Of a DNA stretch of 64,000 bases, positions 61,309-64,000 are shown in pieces. How positions within the stretch are numbered: the first letter of the stretch is position 1; each line of letters starts with the position of its first letter. The DNA is taken from positions 62,001-126,000 of the forward strand of contig MPDE01000010.1 in assembly GCA_001874335.1 (NCBI GenBank), read 5' to 3'. The translations under genes were made by a program, and so were the position numbers. The notes beneath the pieces were generated by a model. That model was not told the DNA's origin, made no database searches, and saw only the letters and a program-made list of their open reading frames with translations. Source of the DNA: Bacteroidetes bacterium MedPE-SWsnd-G2. Its GTDB lineage: Bacteria > Bacteroidota > Bacteroidia > Flavobacteriales > Flavobacteriaceae.

Positions 61309-64000
61309 ATGAAAAAGACGATCAATTCAATTTTTATTTTCACCTTTTTTGCCCTCTCAACCTTGTTTTTCCAATCCTGTCAAGATGAAGAAATTCAAGT
61401 GACTCAACCTACAGAGGAGGAGGCAATTATAGCGCAATCAACTTTAGCTGTAGCCATGCAATCGGCATGTTCCTACGATACAGCTGCAGATGACTTTTTA
61501 GACAACGCCAACTGTTTAGGGATTGACCTACCCGTAACTGTTACGGTAAATGATATTACAATTACAATTAACACTTTAGAAGATTTAGAACTTGTTGAAG
61601 ATATTTTTGATGAGTTTGAAGATGACGAAGATATTTTAGAATTTTTATTTCCAATTACAATTGTATTAAATGACTATACAGAAATTGTAATTGAAGACGA
61701 AGACGCTTTAGAGGCTTTAATTGACGAATGTACTGATGAGCCAGAATCTATTGAGTGTATTGATTTTCAATACCCAATTTCATTTTCAATTTTTAATACA
61801 GAGTTTCAGCTAATTGATTCGGTTGTTGTAACCGATGATAGTGAATTGTATGATTTCCTTGAAAACTTAAACGAAGAAACTGATCAAGCGTTATTAGCGA
61901 GTTTAGATTTTCCTGTAACGATGGTATATGCCAATGGCGAAACCGTTGTTGTAAATAATAACCAAGAGTTAGAAGATGTAATTGTTGCAGCAGAGCAAGA
62001 TTGTGATGATTATGACGACGATTTTTGTACTGAAGAAGACGTAAACGAAGTAATTTCGGAATGCTATTGGATGATTGATGTATACAATGGTGACGATGTA
62101 TTTGAAAACTTAGAAGTTTACTTTAATGAAGACGGAACACTTCAAATAATTGATGGTGAAACACAGGTAGCTATTGGTGGTGCTTGGAGTATATCTCAAA
62201 CAGATATAGGCGTTGTAATTTCAATTTCAGAATTAACAGCTTTTCAAGGCGATTTAGGCGGAGAATGGTTGATAGTTGAATGTGATGATGACGAGTTTGT
62301 TTTAATTAAAGAAACAGAAAACGGAGTTGTTACTTTAGTAATTGAACAAGAATGTGAAGACGACGAAGACGATTGTTCCGCACAAGAAATAAATAGTAAT
62401 TTACAAGAATGCCAATGGTGGGGATTCTCAAATTTATATGATAACGTACAAGCAAACATATTCACATTCACACCAAACGGAGCTGTTATAATCAGTACTG
62501 AAAACTCAGATGAGGTTTTAACAGGAATGTATCAAGTAGAATTAACAGCAACTGGTGTTGTTGTAGTTCTCGAATTACCTGAGCCTTATAATGTATTAAA
62601 TATGTCTTGGGATGTAACTGAGTGTGACGAATACTACATTCATTTACAAAACGGGGATAATTTCTTCGGATTAGAAAGAGATTGTAATGACGACGACGAA
62701 TATGATTGTGAAGATTTACAAGCAAATTATGGTGATGATTGTATCACAGCTTCTGGAGTAGAAGGATATTTAAATGAAGATTGTGAGTGTGTTGTTGAGA
62801 CTAATGACGATTCTTTAGGTTGTTTAGAATCTGAAGATATTGAGTTATGTGATGAAGGCAATGATGGTGTTGAGGTGTTTAATCTTTATGCCGGATTAGA
62901 TGAATTAGAAGATTGTGAAATAGACTCTGCAGTAAGTGTTAGTTTCCATGAAACAATTATGGATGCAGAAGCTAATGTAAACTCAATTCCTAGTGCAACG
63001 CAGTATACAAACATTTCTAACCCTCAAACAGTTTATGTGAGAATTGAGTTGTCAAATGACCCAAGTCAATTTGAAGTTTTAGAAATAGGATTATATCTTG
63101 AAAATTGCCAAGAAAATGAATTTGAATGTTTTCAAATGGAAGCAGGTTCTCAAGAATTAGAATCTTGTGATAATACTAACGGTGTTATGAATGATGGAAT
63201 CGCTGTATTCGATTTGACTTTAGCTTTCCAAGAATGTTTAGCAAATGATAATATTGAATATGCTTACTATGCATCGGTTGAAGATTTAGAGAATAACAAT
63301 CCTATTTCAAACCCATCAGAGTTTTTAAATCAACCAAATACGCCTTACGCTATATTAAAAGTAATTAGCATTTCTACGGGAGAAACAGCAATATTTGAAT
63401 TTCCTTTAGAAGTAGAATATTGTGAATCTGAAGATTTAGAGTGTTTTGAAGACGTAAATGTTGTTCAATTAGAAGCTTGTGATTCTAATGATAGTGAGCC
63501 AAATAACGGAAGCGCTTATTTTAATTTAACTGAGGCATTTGATGATTGCTATGAGCCTTCAATGCATACAGTAACTTACCATGAAATGGCTCAAGATGCC
63601 TATGATAATGTAAATCCGATAGCTATACCAGAAGAATATTTGAATACGCCAAATACGCAAATTGTTTACGTAAGAGTAGAAACGGCAAATGGAGATTATG
63701 GTGTTTATGAAATTATTTTATGGGTTCAAGATTGTGAAGCATCATGTTCAGAAGAAGATGTAGATGGTTTCTTAATGGAATGCCACTGGGTGCCAGAATA
63801 CATAAATGGTAGTGATGATTTCAACGGATTTAACTTCTATTTTAATGATGGTCAAGAATTGATTGTAGTATCGGACAACGAAACTTCAACTGGAAACTGG
63901 CAAACTTTTAGTGGCGGTGTTGAAAATGGAGTAGTTGTTGTAATGACAGGTTTCACAGGTCCGTTACAAGCATTTATCGGTGAATGGGAAGTTGTTGAAT
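61309..64000 (+). CDS. Giant acidic, Cys-rich repeat surface lipoprotein, 3' partial
   Basis: Open from ATG 61309 to the window end: 897 codons and no stop. Signal peptide with a lipobox Cys at residue 24 (LFFQS-C) followed by QDEE, a surface-export type acidic signal. Three repeat families: A, two copies of a beta unit with F/LP-V/I-T strands (about 71-141 and 152-232); B, a roughly 110-residue unit with a Cys-Trp near the start (about 240-354, 356-465 and 813 to the end); C, three copies of a roughly 100-residue unit with C…C-D-N/D…F-N/D-L…Y-V-R and a closing Cys (505-600, 607-705, 712-809). Hand count: 32 Cys, about 208 Asp/Glu, only two Lys and three Arg after the signal. Type C resembles repeats of secreted Flavobacteriia adhesins. 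Divergent from an ECF operon; function unknown. Confidence 0.85.
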   Translation, partial: MKKTINSIFIFTFFALSTLFFQSCQDEEIQVTQPTEEEAIIAQSTLAVAMQSACSYDTAADDFLDNANCLGIDLPVTVTVNDITITINTLEDLELVEDIFDEFEDDEDILEFLFPITIVLNDYTEIVIEDEDALEALIDECTDEPESIECIDFQYPISFSIFNTEFQLIDSVVVTDDSELYDFLENLNEETDQALLASLDFPVTMVYANGETVVVNNNQELEDVIVAAEQDCDDYDDDFCTEEDVNEVISECYWMIDVYNGDDVFENLEVYFNEDGTLQIIDGETQVAIGGAWSISQTDIGVVISISELTAFQGDLGGEWLIVECDDDEFVLIKETENGVVTLVIEQECEDDEDDCSAQEINSNLQECQWWGFSNLYDNVQANIFTFTPNGAVIISTENSDEVLTGMYQVELTATGVVVVLELPEPYNVLNMSWDVTECDEYYIHLQNGDNFFGLERDCNDDDEYDCEDLQANYGDDCITASGVEGYLNEDCECVVETNDDSLGCLESEDIELCDEGNDGVEVFNLYAGLDELEDCEIDSAVSVSFHETIMDAEANVNSIPSATQYTNISNPQTVYVRIELSNDPSQFEVLEIGLYLENCQENEFECFQMEAGSQELESCDNTNGVMNDGIAVFDLTLAFQECLANDNIEYAYYASVEDLENNNPISNPSEFLNQPNTPYAILKVISISTGETAIFEFPLEVEYCESEDLECFEDVNVVQLEACDSNDSEPNNGSAYFNLTEAFDDCYEPSMHTVTYHEMAQDAYDNVNPIAIPEEYLNTPNTQIVYVRVETANGDYGVYEIILWVQDCEASCSEEDVDGFLMECHWVPEYINGSDDFNGFNFYFNDGQELIVVSDNETSTGNWQTFSGGVENGVVVVMTGFTGPLQAFIGEWEVVE

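Noticed and set aside
61205-61343. Longer N-terminus for the ECF sigma factor
   Set aside because: The extension would run through the -7 element at 61226-61233, would begin with a hydrophobic stretch unlike sigma factors, and would overlap the start of the divergent lipoprotein gene.
62244-62725. Two minus-strand open frames of 75-77 codons
   Set aside because: They are antisense to the acidic lipoprotein; their His/Ser richness is just the complement of its Asp/Glu codons.

Overview
The window is a stretch of chromosome from a member of the Flavobacteriia (Bacteroidota), most likely a marine Flavobacteriaceae. The evidence is the AT-rich sequence, the lack of Shine-Dalgarno sites, promoters of the TTTG-N19/20-TAnnTTTG type, SusC/SusD and TonB-receptor genes, type IX secretion C-terminal sorting domains, acidic surface-lipoprotein signals after the lipobox Cys, and a str operon fused to the S10-spc-alpha operons. 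I see no tRNA, rRNA, CRISPR array, insertion sequence or prophage.

Layout. 1-3.5 kb: the 3' end of a secreted-looking protein, rarA, a rhomboid protease and rlmB. 3.5-7 kb: two tandem paralogous arylsulfotransferase-like proteins with T9SS sorting domains. 7-13.4 kb: a SusC/SusD operon with two accessory lipoproteins. 13.5-15.2 kb: an Omp85/BamA-TamA-like outer membrane protein. 15.3-32.3 kb: one long co-directional ribosomal supra-operon from rpsL to rplQ, including fusA, secY, infA, rpmJ and rpoA. It starts at a consensus promoter and is broken by two likely cis-regulatory RNAs, before rplC and before rpsD. 32.4-39.9 kb: a small secreted protein, carA, enolase, a GT5 glycogen-synthase-like enzyme, citrate synthase and a DDAH-like hydrolase. 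39.9-44.7 kb (minus strand): a phospholipid operon (LUD protein, cdsA, psd, ACBP) and rsfS-ftsH. 44.8-57.4 kb: housekeeping genes on both strands (birA, pyrE, a Nudix protein, an M14 peptidase, ctlX, a CpcT-like lipoprotein, a TPR histidine kinase, a GH53 galactanase, argS, a DinB/BstA-like protein). 57.4-61.2 kb: an ECF sigma factor, FecR and STN TonB-receptor signalling operon.

The most unusual item is at the right edge. A gene divergent from the ECF operon starts at 61309 and is still open at 64000. Its 897 visible residues encode a surface lipoprotein made of three repeat families, with 32 Cys, about 200 Asp/Glu and only five Lys/Arg after the signal peptide. Other points worth a second look are a terminator/antiterminator-like leader before rplC, a folded leader before rpsD, a shared 19-base palindromic element upstream of both eno and gltA, and a promoter-terminator unit between two convergent genes that could make a short RNA.

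All functions are read from sequence motifs and family knowledge; no database search was run.
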